A stretch of DNA of 64,000 bases from the NCBI GenBank assembly GCA_959347315.1, contig OY365822.1:9935127-9999126 (forward strand), read 5' to 3'. This document shows positions 1-14,100 of the stretch, in pieces. Origin of the DNA: Bimastos eiseni (Eukaryota > Annelida > Clitellata > Crassiclitellata > Lumbricidae). How positions within the stretch are numbered: the first letter of the stretch is position 1; each line of letters starts with the position of its first letter. Under the pieces are notes generated by a model that was given only the letters and a program-made list of their open reading frames with translations, did not search any database and was not told the DNA's origin. The translations under genes were made by a program, and so were the position numbers.

Positions 1-257
1 TAAGTTCTATGGTTTTATACATTGTTAAGTACGCAACATTACTAACTCAGACTACGAGAGAAGTTAGAGCGTTGCGAGCAACGAGAGGTTCCCGCGACAG
101 TTGCAGTACCATGCAAGGTATAATTTAACTAGTGTCAAACCATGCTTCCAAGTGTCTTAGTATTTAATTGCGCTTACTAATTCTTATTTTGAAATTGAAA
201 AAAATACTTCCAATGGTTTTTAGCATATATCTGAGAACGACACCACCCCCCAACCGA

Positions 258-1617
258 GGGCACGGGTAAAATGCTGATTTGCTGATCAGGGTAGGTAAAA
301 TGCTGATCGGAAATTGCTGATTGGTCGGTAAAATGCTGATTCGCTGATTGCTGATTTTCGTTTTTAAAAACAACAATATGAAGAAACTTTTGAACAACTT
401 TTATTTGCACATATCATGAATGTAGGCCTATATATTGTTTTCTGTTAACGATGTTTTCTGTTAACACTACTAAACATCAACAATATACAGAAATTCATTT
501 TTATTTGCAGACTTCACAAATGTATGTGGGCATTTGGTTATGGTGTCAGTTACACCGATTGCCATTCTTGCTGCAACACTTTGATAGTAATGTGACTTTG
601 CTGGATACGAACAAGTGGTTGTTGGAAAGAGTCGGTTCCTGAGTGCCCATGATGGTGAAGACAGAGAGTTGTGGATTTAGTGTGAGTTTGTTTGCTTGGA
701 TGATCCTGGATGCTCTAGAGGTGTCTTCACGCAAACACAGCCAGAGTTTATTCTTAAATAATCTAATATTTGGCTGGTGTTGAATATGTTGGGAGAAGAT
801 TCCATAAATGGGATCCAGTACATTGAATGGACAACAATCGAGTATTTGTATGTGCATAAGAAGTGTCATAAGTTGTTGAGTTTGATTAAAAGAATCATGC
901 TTTATTGGAAGCTAGACTAATAAAAAGAATTATGTTATCGGTAATTTACCACGCTAAATTAAAGTTTTACCTGGAAATACATTCTGTGTCGCATAGATCA
1001 TAGCCACATTTTCTTACTTTGCTGATCCACAGTAACCCCAACAATATTTGTTAACTTTTTAGTCATCCTTCTGAACATCTTCTCACCATGAATAATGAAT
1101 AATTGGTACACTTGTTGGTCGATTCTCAATTGCATTTACTGCTTGAGTAGTAAATAACTCGTAGATATCGCTCATGTTTTCACTATATTCAAATCAAATG
1201 TATCCTAACTTTCCAAATTTCAACATTTCATTGGGTAGGTTTATATATATAGTTATATGATGTCTAGGGTCAGTCAACTATTTCTGATTGACTTTACTGA
1301 TAAACAGTGCTGTATGTTTGTTGATGTTAATACTTTATGAACTAAGTCTGTTATTATTATTTGAACCAATATTGAAGACAATATTGAAGACAACAAAGTT
1401 CTGATTAACTTTGACTAATACATCAGTAGGCCAATGACGATCAATGCTTCATAAACAGTGCTGTATGTTTGTTAATTTTACAAATTAGCATTTTACCAAT
1501 CAGCATTTTACCATTCACCTTGCTGATTGTGTGCTTGGTAAAATGTTGACCAATCAGCAAGTTCCGATCAGCATTTTGCCTACCCCGATCAGCAAATCAG
1601 CATTTTACCCGTGTCCC
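258..1617. mobile_element. hAT-like non-autonomous DNA transposon, 1.36 kb
   Basis: Terminal inverted repeats of about 70 to 110 bp start GGGCACGGGTAAAATGC on the left and, read on the other strand, GGGACACGGGTAAAATGC on the right. The flanks CCAACCGA (250-257) and CCAACTGA (1618-1625) form an 8-bp target duplication with one mismatch. Each end carries several copies of the short motif AAAATGCTGAT, like the subterminal repeats of hAT elements. No transposase-like frame is present, so it is non-autonomous. The superfamily assignment rests on the 8-bp duplication. Confidence 0.75.
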
Positions 1618-1625
1618 CCAACTGA

Positions 1626-2158
1626 CCCTCACGACACCCAACCTGACACAGATCCTAACTTAACCGTAACCAATCCTCATGAATTTTTGAAGGTGTTTTG
1701 ACGGTTTGCAATGCGTGCAAGAGATCTGAGGTCCTGGAGCTTTATTGTGAAGAAAATAATTAAGCCGACATGATGCGATGAGCTCTAGTGTGTGGGTGTC
1801 AAAGAACCAGCCCGTGGTCCGTTTCTGGCCTGCTGATGATGCTTTCCCTCAGAGTCATGGCTAAAAACTGTACAATTTCAGAATACTTGTTTTAATTTAT
1901 GATATTTCTGCTAAATGTGAATTATGTGCTGTTCGTCATTGAGCATCAAAATTACGACGATTTTTAATCCTGATTTGACTATGCTAAGAATATGCGCCAT
2001 TTACGACTTTGCTTTAAAAAAAGTTTTTTGACACGTATGACCTAGTGAGTACAATTAAACCCATTATCTTAATTTTCTACTGTTGCTGTTGTGGGTGTTT
2101 TTCAGGTGTTAGGTTTGGTGTTTGTCATTGTTGTTAATGAGTTAATTTTTTTATCCAG
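1626..2158. other. No gene recognised; upstream of the TAF1C exons
   Basis: Unique-looking sequence with no convincing frame. The first exon and promoter of the downstream TAF1C gene probably lie here or further left, but I could not identify them. Confidence 0.4.
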
Positions 2159-5100
2159 ATGTGGACCTATTAAAAGAGCCGTGCATGGAGGATAAGAATC
2201 GGCTAAAGAGGAACTTGAGACTCGTTATGCGCAGGGTGGCCAAAGATAGAACATCAGTGACAGTGGGTTGAACCTTTGAAATCAACATCGTCTCTGTTTA
2301 TTTGCCTGGTAGGGGTGTCCATATATGCCCAGAGGCAAATGCCTCCAATTTCAGAGGGGGAGAATTTTTTAGTCTTGGGGAGGAATATCTTGCCTTCCTA
2401 ACGCTGAGGACCTGGGGTTTGCCTCCATCACTCAGAGGGGATTGACAACCCTGTTACCTGGTATGTATCAGTAATGAATATAACATGTTTTAAACATTAC
2501 TTGACAAAAGTTTTCTCTATTTCTTAACATGAAGATGATTCTGGAGGCATGGGTATGGAGATTTAAATGCAACACCATTTCTAAGCCTTCTTACCATTGG
2601 CTAATTCTTACTTTTTGGCTATAAATGATCATTAAATAATGGACAAAATGTACATTTTATCTAATTTGTCTACAATAGGAATAAAGTGGTTGCACTTCCG
2701 GTATTAACGAATACTTGCTAAGCTACTCGACGGAGTACTCAACTCCAAAACTACTCGTTAGCGGCAACCCTACTGTTGGGTACTCGTCTGTATGAGTTCT
2801 GTTGAGCAGAGCTTGTCAAACATAAACAATTTGAACTATAAAATGTATTTTACCCTGTAACGACCAGTGTGTGTTAAAGTATAAGGCATAATCAATAATG
2901 CTGGTCATTAAAGGGTTAAACTGTTGAAGTTATCTTTCTTAAGGCATTGTATAAATTGCAATGATAATTATTAATTGATTGATCACAAGAAAAAACTAAG
3001 TGAGATCCCTAGTCAGTTTAACAGTAGTGCTATTCATTTTAAGACAAGAAAATAAATTATTTGATCTTGTGTTTCCAGACGACGTTTGGCCAGTTCCGTG
3101 CTCATGAGCTTCTGGAAAACCTGGAAGGCCTGGATGACTTGGAAGAGAAAGACATGGTGCACGGTTTCCAGAAGCTGATGTCTGATGTGAAGAAAGAGGC
3201 AAGGGCTCCTACGTCAGTGCGAGAGACAGCCAAGTACAGTGCTCCAATCATCAGGAAAGATCTTCAGGATCTGGTGTGTTATCAAAATTTGCATCTATTG
3301 GTTTTGCTCCTTGTTTCTTTAACCCCTATGTCTATTAGATAGGACCATACCTTCTCAATCATTGACCCCTTGGGCCCTCTGCTCTGCTCCCCAGGGTAAC
3401 CATAGCCATATAAAGCACCCATTCTGATATCGTGTCATATCTTTAGATTTACATGGCACCTCTCACAGAATAACTATTCAGAGGTGCTCAATATATTTTA
3501 ATCATACCTGAAAACTGTCTTTGTAGCCATGCTGGGGTTTGGAGTACTTCCGAGTAGTAGCTTTCAAGGCTACTTCGTAATGACATTTGATGTTATATAA
3601 ATGTTTGTAGTGAATGAATGAATGAATGATTGCTGACATGATACACATTTAGAATGCAAGTGCCATGATGGAATTTGATAAAATTAGCCATGTGGCGCTT
3701 GAGATAATTTGTTTGTGGACATCTTTTCTTTGCTTACCTTTGCTGTAACATTTAATTTCAGCTTACGGTTCTTCAGCCATTTGACATTGCTTTTGATGTT
3801 GTTTTTGGTAGAATTATGTAATAAATGAGCTATTATGGTACATTACATTATCCAATCACATTTTACATTTCTTATAAAGCTTCTCATATCTGATAGAAAG
3901 TGATCAAATGTCCAGTTCCTTCTTGGTGTCAAAACTGGTCAGTGAGCTTCGCTATCAAGTTTAATCAGCTTATATTTTCAGGATATACACCAAAACTTAC
4001 CAAGCAGCCTGGCTGTTGTAGATTTGAGTTGACTATAGCACCAGTGATCAATAATTAATTGAAAGACAAAAGAACAGGATCAAAGCCATACATATATTAT
4101 ACAAAATGTGCATAATTTAGTGTACACTGTGCATTCTTTTGCATTGAGCTGATCTCCCTGATGGAGGTTTTGTGCAGTGCTGTGAAATTCAGGATATCTA
4201 TACTGTATACATTATATTTGAAATGAACTATTTTTATTTACATGCATGCTGTTTTTCGAGTATGAATCAATAGCTTTTAGATTTCTGCACAAGAAATACA
4301 TTAAGTTATGTGCTGTTTTGTGTTGCTATGGTTACAGAATGTCAACTCTGATTATACAGGTGGTTGCCTTAGCTACATGCCACACAGAAATAGTTCTGGA
4401 GGCCAGTCAACAGGAATTCTGGTCTATCCCAGTGGTCGAGACTTAAGCAAACTAGGTAATAACAGTGCTGCGATGAATTACTCTGTTTTGAAAGAGCATA
4501 AAAATAGTTCACATATTATTTCATGACATATCTGTTCTTTTATGTTTATGTTAATAAATGATCACTTCAAAAGGTAATACTCAAATGCATTGAGATGTCA
4601 TTTATTTGGAACCATTATATTCTTTATTTGTGCATTAAAAATGTGATATGTAGTAGCATTATTGCATAGGTGTTTCTATTGTTCTTCTTTACAGCATTTA
4701 ACGACGTAGGTTTCACTGATCACCTGTTACACCTGACAGGTAGAGGGTCAGAGGTCAACCTTGAGGATTATGGACGTATCTTTGAGACGACAGTTGCCAC
4801 AACTCAGCACCAGAACTTTGGTATGGAGCTCTTATTTTGTATTGTCAGTTTCTATTGGACAGTGGCTTTACTAAAACCAACAGGGATCCTATGCAGCTTG
4901 TCGTTAAAATGCTAAGCAATTTTGCATTGAGTGCTGTGAGTTTCTATATGTGATGCTTTCAATCGCACAAGGTAAGGTTAGCAGCTATTGACCCACCCTA
5001 TCATGCAAGCTCTTCATATGTGCATGAGAAACAGTGCACACTTGCTTCCTTTTGAATGACATATCTTGTTATACAAGGTGGGCCTGACTTGTTGAGTTCC

Positions 5101-8100
5101 AACTTATCGTACATCTATGTATGTATGTATTAGGCTATTTATATAGCACCTTACAAGAACCTCTCGAAGGCGCTAAACGTAGCTACCCAACAGATCTAAA
5201 CAAATGCGATTTCAGTAATTTAGAAAAGTTGGCTGCAAGCAGTGCAATGTTGCAAAGTTGTAGAGGAAGAGCTTTCCAGAATGATGGTCCAATGCATGAG
5301 AAGGCACAGTTTGTCCACATTGATGTACGGGAGCGTGGGGCCATCAAGTCCCCACTTGTCTATGGCATTTGTCTCAGTTCAATAGCCTAGTCTGCAATTG
5401 CTGTGCAATGCTGCCCATGAAGATCTGCAAGTGCCTAGCTTCCACTGTTCCACTTGTGAGCGTTACCTGTACATTGGACCACGTTCATTTGTAAAATTTG
5501 TCTCTAGCATTGTTAACTGAACTTATAGATTTCCTGTTAGCACAAGTGTGTCACAGGCACCACTGTTGCCCAAGGTTGGTATATATTTGTGCATATGTGT
5601 CTGATAATACGTTGGTTTGTTTTCTGTTCCTGTGTAGTCATGTGTAGACAGGCAAAGCATTGCAGTCTTTTCCGGGTGGGAGATCCGGATGATTGCCTCC
5701 CTTCCAGCGTTCATCATGTAGCATCCAACACCTTTGCTGAGGATGATTCTCCATCATCCATCAGTCTCAGGTATTTTCCACTAGAATAGTTTAAGCCAAA
5801 ACACTTCACCTCTGTTCTTACTACTTTTACCTGTTTTTATAATTGCCCTGATATTCCAACATTAATCTTTTCAACACAAATAATTCCTTCATTCTTATTC
5901 TATACACCATGATTTTCACATTTGTTCCGTTGAACCGTATAATATCTTAATCTTTTACCCATAATTTTTATCCTTGGTCATTTAGCTTGGAATGGACATC
6001 GGAACTTGGTAAGGAGGTCATTATCGATTTACAATTGCTTTGTAATCTTTGGAATGTAGATCTACACTCTGCTATGAGAATTTTTTATTCCAAAATCTAA
6101 ATGCACAAGTCCACTAAAGCCGTTGAATGCTTCTGTCTGAGTAAAGAAATAGTGATCCATTGGGTGTTGTCAGTTGCCATTCATCTAGCATGGATAATTT
6201 TTTCAGTGATTGTCACACATTCTTTTTATGATCTGTTTACAGTCCATACATTGCATCGGAACATTTGGTGTCCACGAAAGCTGGTTCGGTCTACCTATGG
6301 TCTCCTCAGTCAAGAGACCAAAGGTGAGACTATTGGTTGAATCATGGTTAAGCTCTTTCAATGTGATTGAGAGGAGGCCGTTTTGATTGGAATCAAACTG
6401 ACAAGGCGAATTGATGACATTTGAAAAACGCTTATCGCTGAACAGTGAAGTTTGTGCAACCATAATGGTCATGATAATGATAATAATGGAGTTGATGATA
6501 GTTATCACCTTAGCGATGATACCGAACATTGTGGAGTTTATTATCACACTCATTAAGTTGAGAGGCAAAAATCGTGATTGAGATAAATTGCTGTCATGAC
6601 TATTCATTCATTACAAAGATTTATATAGCACCCCTTGGAGGCTACTGCTCAGGAGCACAATGATGACGATGCAAGGGTAATCCCGTCTTATTTTGAGAGC
6701 TTTAGACTGAAAACGGTTGCCAATTTATTCATTTACCAAAATCGAGAGTGTTGTTTTGGATGTTTGTTGAGAGTTGTTGTACTCCTCTTGATGTCGTAGT
6801 TTTTGTGTAGGCATCCTGGTATCGTCATGACTGTGTGATGGCGCCATAGAAATTGTCATTCTTTGTCTTATTCTTACTTGCTTGCTTCAATTACACTACA
6901 TACATGAAATTTGTATTTTTTAACCACACATTGAACAGTTTTATCCTGAATTCCTTTGCACATGAGACTAAAAGTCTGAATAGTTAGAATCCCATTGCTG
7001 ACCCATTTGGTGTGTTTGCAGCTACTGTTGATGGCTAGAGTTGGTATATTTGCCAAGAGTACTTTCATTATGTGAACAATATATGACTTGTTATGGCTTG
7101 TTTAAAATTGCTGCTATTATTTATACTTTTTGAATGCTACCGTGCATTTGCTGGTAGTCTAATAAAGAATATTCTTACTTATTGTTATTGTTACTGGTAT
7201 TGTTTCTATTAGACCAGTTCGTGTATATGAAGATAAAGGAAGTCACAATGGTTGGACAAGCTGCCATTTTGGGGGACATCCTCGGTTGGCAGTTTTTGCG
7301 AATCGTACTTCTGTGTCCCTTCTAGACATTGGGGTAAGACCTAATTGATGCTGTTCTTTTATCATTTAAGGATGTTTTAATTTGTTCAAACGATCAGCTG
7401 AGGGATTATGATTATAGTTACTGCAATGGGTTCATCATACATTGCATACAGCAGTAGAGATGACAACAATGAAGATGTTGCTGATCATGTAACTGTAGGT
7501 GTGATTTTTATTGTATAGCATGGGTATAGTATTAGCTTTGGGATACATGATAACACTTCCTGTTAAACGGAAAGGCACATGGGCGTGGAGCAAGTCAACA
7601 GGTCTACGGGTTTAGGATTGACTTTGGATTTGACCGGATTTCGAATTAGTTTCAGTGCGCCTTTGGTTAATGCTTTGTACATTATTGTGGTGGTGCTGTA
7701 GAAGTCTTTTTAGTTATAGTAATATTATTATAGTTTTATAAAGTTATATAAAACATGTTACATGGAATGTGTGAAATTGGGATTTTTAAAAATTTCTAGG
7801 CAGTTTGTAAAACCCTTGCTCTACACAAACCCTAACCCTGACCCCAACTCTATTCTAACCGTAAATGGGGGATTTTAAAGTCTATTAAATCAGGCATTAT
7901 ATAAAATCTCTGTTTCACACATTGATTGTAAAAAATATATCTATAATTGTTTCAATGATAAATCACAGACTCCCATAATTATGTGATTGTGTTACATGTG
8001 AATTGATTTTATGTTTAGAGGTCGCATTTGCCACTCGTTCTTCTGAGTCTTCCACATCGATGTTTCAATCCATCAGAGAAGATCATGATCGTGAAGAAGC

Positions 8101-11100
8101 ACCCGTCGATGTTCTACCATTTTGTGGCAACCGATTCACATCTTGTCCTGATGGACGAACGAAAACCTGACAATCCAGTAAGTAGCTCAGTGTAGTGGTC
8201 GATGGGGTCGAAGGGTCATGACCCAGTAGTCAGTGGTTCAAAACCCAACTGTATTTTCTGCAATGCCCTCTAAAGCATTGGTTAAAATTTATATCTTCAT
8301 CGTCATGGTCAATAGATTGAAGACCTGTAGGTGTCCAATGCAATCTTTATGACCTCTGCTTTTCTCAGAGTGCAAGCAGTGGTGTTCTTTGGACCTTGGG
8401 CAAGTCTTGAGTCAGTCCTTTGCTCACAATTTATTGCTCAGCATCGTCATTTGATCCTTGGTCATTCAAATTGAAATTGAATGAATATATAATGATTAAT
8501 TATATTTAATTATATCATCTTTTCTGTTGATGTGTTTGTTTGAATTAATCATCGCCTGAACAGATTCCTGACGATGTCATTTTTCTCTCTCTTTCCAGGT
8601 CTTACAGTGGAGTCCATGGTTTCTGTCGCCTCCCCAGTGCATGGATCTTGTGTCTGGAGTGCTTCCATCTCCTGCCATTGATGAACTGCTGCTTGTGGGA
8701 ACCCAGAAGTCAGCAGAAACGATCTTTTTCCAGCTCCATCCGAAACGCAGTGGAGAGGATGGGTCGTATCCGTGGCAGGCGTGTGGAAACTACTGGAGAA
8801 CATCCAAAGTGGAGTTAGTCTCTCTCTAGTTTTGTGATTGTCTTTGTCGTGTTTTTTGCATTTATTTTGGCGTACCATTCAATATTTCTGCGCAATGGCA
8901 ATATTGCATTTAGCACTACTTAAATATGAGATAGTCGTCTATCAGGTGTTAGATCCCATTACATTGATACTAGTATCGTGAATCATGAGTGTGGTGCACA
9001 TGTCTTTAAAAGACTCGGACTGCTATCAGGCAGCGCCGCGCCTTCTCAGTGACTGGTCCTGCGACATGGAATGGGCTCCTTACCATGCTTTGACAAATAC
9101 CTATTAATCAGTCTGCCTTGGTTCTCACTACTCTTAAGACTGTTCTGTTCGGCCGAGGTTGAGCTTGGAGCGCTTCTGAGTAGGCAAACTTGAAGGGGCA
9201 CCATATAAAATTACTGTAATAATAATTATTTTAAAATTGCCAGATCATGGTGAATTTCTAAGATTATACTGAAGACTTCTACACTTTTTTGCTCTAAGCT
9301 GAAAACCTACCTTTTCCTGTCTGCCTATGGCTCTTAATGATTGCCCAACTTCAATGTGCATATATGAACTCTTTATAAGGAGAACATTATAAAATTACAG
9401 TTATATTGTAATGTTGCATAAACATAAGAAGAATCTGCCATAAAAACAGTTTCCAAAATTTCAGATGCTAACGACCTGAAATGTTTTGTAATAACCTATT
9501 CTTTGATATTTTCTATTACGGACCTTACGAACTTATCATTTATTACTATCATTATGTTTACAAGTGAAATTGTACAATTTATAGTTGAATTGATAAAAGT
9601 TCATATTGTACGCGCTTTAAAATCTCTGATGGTTAAATCAGTGACGAGTAAATATATGTAATTATTTTACACAGTATTTTTCTTATGCATAATATTCAGA
9701 ATTCTCAGAGATACTGCATATATTTATATTTTATTTATTTATTTATTTTGTCTTATGCACTGAAGATCTGGACACTCTGTAACTGAAATTATTTGGTAAA
9801 TTTTATATTTTATTTAGTGTGACTAATGTTTCATTACAGCAACATGTGTTATAACTTGTTATCGTACGTTTCGTTGCATTGCAGCTGTTTTGCAAAGCTT
9901 GCGGCCAAACAAGGTCATGGAAGATATCAATCGTTGATTACTGCAAGGCTTCAGGCTCCTCTGGTAGGAGTCTGTGGTGTTGCTCATGGTGCAACTAATT
10001 CCAATGGTGGATTATCGATTGTACAGGTTATTATGTAGAATATACATTATCAGCAAATTTGCCACTTTAATCTACTATATCGGGGGTCGTTTACTGTGTT
10101 TTTTTCCACATGTTGTTGACATGAGTGCTATGTAAATATATCCTGACAGATAAAGGTACTTAGCAGGCAGACTCAGTCTTCGTGATGTAAGGTTTAGCAG
10201 CGTTAGCGCATTCACCTTGAGGTTTAACAATTGTAGGTTGGAGATCGATGAATAGACTCTTGTTGTCAATTATGAAAAGTTGTTCATGCTAAATTACAAT
10301 AGCGCTGTAGCAAAATGGTAGAATGGATTCAGGCTTCAGCTATTATTATTATTAATTGACTCATTTGAATCATCTGATATAATTGGCTAAGTGATGGCTG
10401 CTGTATTTAAAAGAGGCTGGAAGTCAAGCTCAACTAGACAAGAGGTGCAACGATAACAATGAAGCTAATGAGATTAATGGTGTTAATAAGGTCCATCAAT
10501 TGTGGTGTTACTTTTGTGTTTGGATACTGGCAGATGACGTCATTTGGAGATCTCTTCTGTCAAGTCTATGAGGCCAAGTGTGATAGTGAAGAAAGGGAGA
10601 AGACATTTTGCACTGGTCCGGGCAGTGAGGACATCCTGTTGTCCTCAGAGAATCTTGAGGCCGCTGGGACGTGGCTTGACGAGGCAAGAAGACAGTTTTC
10701 TGTGCAAATCCAGGATGAGGTCCCGACCTCTTCGAAATTCATCGACGCGAGCAAATGTTTTCAAGGTGTGTTGTATATAAGATTATGTAGTGTTGCATAG
10801 CATTGAACATTAATTAGCAATTAATTATTGTGCTGTAAAATATTCTTTGATTAATTGTTGTGGTGGAATTGTTTTAACATTTCGTATAATGATAGGGAAG
10901 GCTTTTGTAAATTTTAAGCATATTTTTCTGCAAAAATATGGGATAAATTTCACAATGCTGTGTATTTTATAATATGATGCTGTGTGACATATTTTACTGT
11001 TAATTTTATTGTTTTGTGATATAAGCATTTGTAATGTGCTTCTAGTAGGGTGAGCCACTAGTAGGACTCGGAAGCAAGGTCTCGCGAAAAAAGCATGTTT

Positions 11101-14100
11101 AGATAAAAGTGAAAGACTGCCAATTGGAGTTATTGAGCAAACAGAAGGAGAAAGTGTCTTGTTTCTGAATCCTACTAATGTGTTGAATTGTTTGTTAATA
11201 ATCATTGTTATAAAATTGCTTATTTTCATTTACCGGTAAACGTGAGTGACTCCTGTTTACATCTAGCGTGTGACCAGATTACATGGCCATCTCTTGAGAT
11301 ACATAGGTTTAATTTTATTTTTAAGTCATGGTTAGGGCTGCAAATGTTTTGCGGAATTTGCAAAATTCGCGAATTTTATATACTTAACTTTTTTGCCACA
11401 AATGGCCGCGAATTTGACAGGTTTTTTCGTGCTACTCATGTTTTTGATGTGGTAAAGACAAAGGTTCATGTGCGAAAACATTCCGTGGCTAGAGGAAGAT
11501 GCTCAGGCCAAGGCAGAGGTTCTTTCGCATCTTGCAGCTGTTGATGAACTGAAACCAACAGCTCATCCTTTAGAATTCTGGTTATTGGCAGTGAGTCTAG
11601 TGACCGATTAAGTTAGTCAAGTGCCAGTCTCATATTAGCATATGCTACCCATATGACCTATTGGCATGAATGATTTTTTATTATAGTCAGATATTGATTT
11701 ATTTATTGTGTTACAAATGTTACCGCAAATACGCTGTGAATTATGTTTTTGCGTCGCAAATTTTTCAATTTTTGACCACAAAAATTTACAGCCCAGCCCT
11801 AGTCAAGGTGACTGCTCTTTATCTGGTAGATATTCAGCCGAAATTTGCTGCGATCAGGGAGTGTCGTCTCTGCAACCGACACCGAGATGAATTGTCTTCG
11901 GAATTGGACGATGAAGACAACTTTGAGGTCTGCCTGGCCTGCAACACATCTCTCGCAGACAGTCGGGCTACACTCAAAGCTGTCCAACAGGTCAGCATAT
12001 GTTGCATTGGATAAGAAATGCCTTAAAAGGATTTGCTCAAAACTTTGTGGTGTTTGTTTTAGAAATTGGTGCTGTGTGCTGGTACTTTGATTGCCTTGTG
12101 TTTTGCATTAATTGCCATGATGTTTCAGTGTTTCCCTAACTTTTTGGTCGAAGGATCCACTTCTGAAAATTTTTGAATGCCCGCGACCCATCTGACAAAG
12201 GCAAATAATATCGTGTTAAAATTTATTTAGCATTTCAACATCAATTTGTAATGCGTGCATTGAATATACTTGATATAACAAACACTAGACTCTATATACT
12301 CACTGGAGTGTACTATAGTGTCAATGCAACAAAGAAGGTCAAGAGAACAGTTTCATTTTGTTTTTCTGAATTTAATGGAACTATTTTTAAACAGACCTAA
12401 AGCATGGTGATCCACTTGACAAAATGCCGCGACCCACTTTTGGGTCACAACCCATAGTTTGGGGAACATTGCTGTACAATTTGTCTTATGATCTTACTGT
12501 TACTTGTGACTAGCACTGTTCTTGTGACTGGTGTGTTGAGGCCCACATTCTTAACATGGTTGTTAGGCATTTGTCCGTTCAGCAGCTATGCAAAGCCTTT
12601 CATTTTCTGCGGTGGTAGACCTAGGATTTGGAATATCCTTTCTCTGGAGTACGTCTGTTCCCTAAATTGTGTAGTAGTACAATCTGTGGCCAATTAAATA
12701 ACTTTCCTTTTGTCCAGACTGGAGTTGGGAACGGTTTTGATTAGTTACCGTGAAAGGGTACTATATAAATATTTGAATGACTTTATTTCTCAGAACAATG
12801 GTTGAGCTTGTTCTTCACGCCTGCTTTATAGTTTAACCTCTGAGTAGATATCTTGAAGGGGCGCTATATCAAGTTTTATTGATTGATTGATAACTGGGGT
12901 TTACCTGATCACTCCTGGCCTTACATTGGCTCTTAATTGACAGGATCGTGCGATTCCGATCCCTACCTGTGGTACGGATACAGCTGAGCCACTGGATGGG
13001 ACTCTGATTTCCCTGGATGTTGAAGCTTTCCATGATCCAGAAAGCCGACTGCTCCTGAAGCTATGGAAAGGAGAAACAGATGTCGAGGAAATGCTCGTGC
13101 AGAGAGTGAGTGCTGATATATAATAATTAGTCAATCAATTTAGTAACACGTTAATCACTGATTTATAAATTGTCTGCAATATCCATCCAGACATCATACC
13201 TGAACAGTGTTCCGTAATTTTGTAAGGTAATGTAATGGCTCAAACAAATATCAATGTATCGTAAAAATTAAGTGTATGTTGCATTGTCGCATCCATTAGG
13301 CTTTTTTACATCATATTGGAATGATTTCTACCAAAGCTCTTTCCAAATTTTATTAGGATTGGATACTATTTAGATGTTACTCAATAATTTGACAAGTTTC
13401 ACGTTTTAGGACCTCATTCCACCAAGACTTATTGCACCATTATTTATTTACTTCATTTGAATAGATTATCATATTTATTTGACAATTAGAAAACTATGAG
13501 CAAATTGGGGGAACCTGTAGGGTAACGGATGCTGGCGTGCAGTGCTGAGGAAGTGAGTTCGATACCATATCCCTGTAAAATTGACTAGTCCTTCATTAGC
13601 TAGGCAGCAGATCTATAATGTTATGGACGCATTTCTTGGCTGCCAACAGTCAAATTCAACTCCCGTAATAACTTTTCATCATCTGTTCTTAGTATACTGT
13701 TTGAAATTCAACGAAAATTACATTATTGTTATTGACTTTGATGTTGAAATTTCAGGAACAGGAACATCTCCAGAACTTCGCCAGTCAGCAACGAGAGCGA
13801 AAAATCGACGTCGGCTCAAAGCAAACTGCCGACGAATTCAACTGCTCAGACAGCGATGAGGGTCAGCTGAGTGACAGATCGAGTTTCAGCGACGGACCGA
13901 GCGACCAACTGGATCTTATGGACCAGGATTCCCTCCCATGTGATGAATCCAAAGATCCCTTTGCAGACAAAGACTCTAGACATTTCGTCCAAGTTGAGAA
14001 CACAAGCAACCCACCCGCAAAGCGACAGCGGCTGGAATCGAATATCTCACCCTCGAGTCCTGACGTCACTCCGCCGCAACGGCGCCGTCTGTCAACGAGC

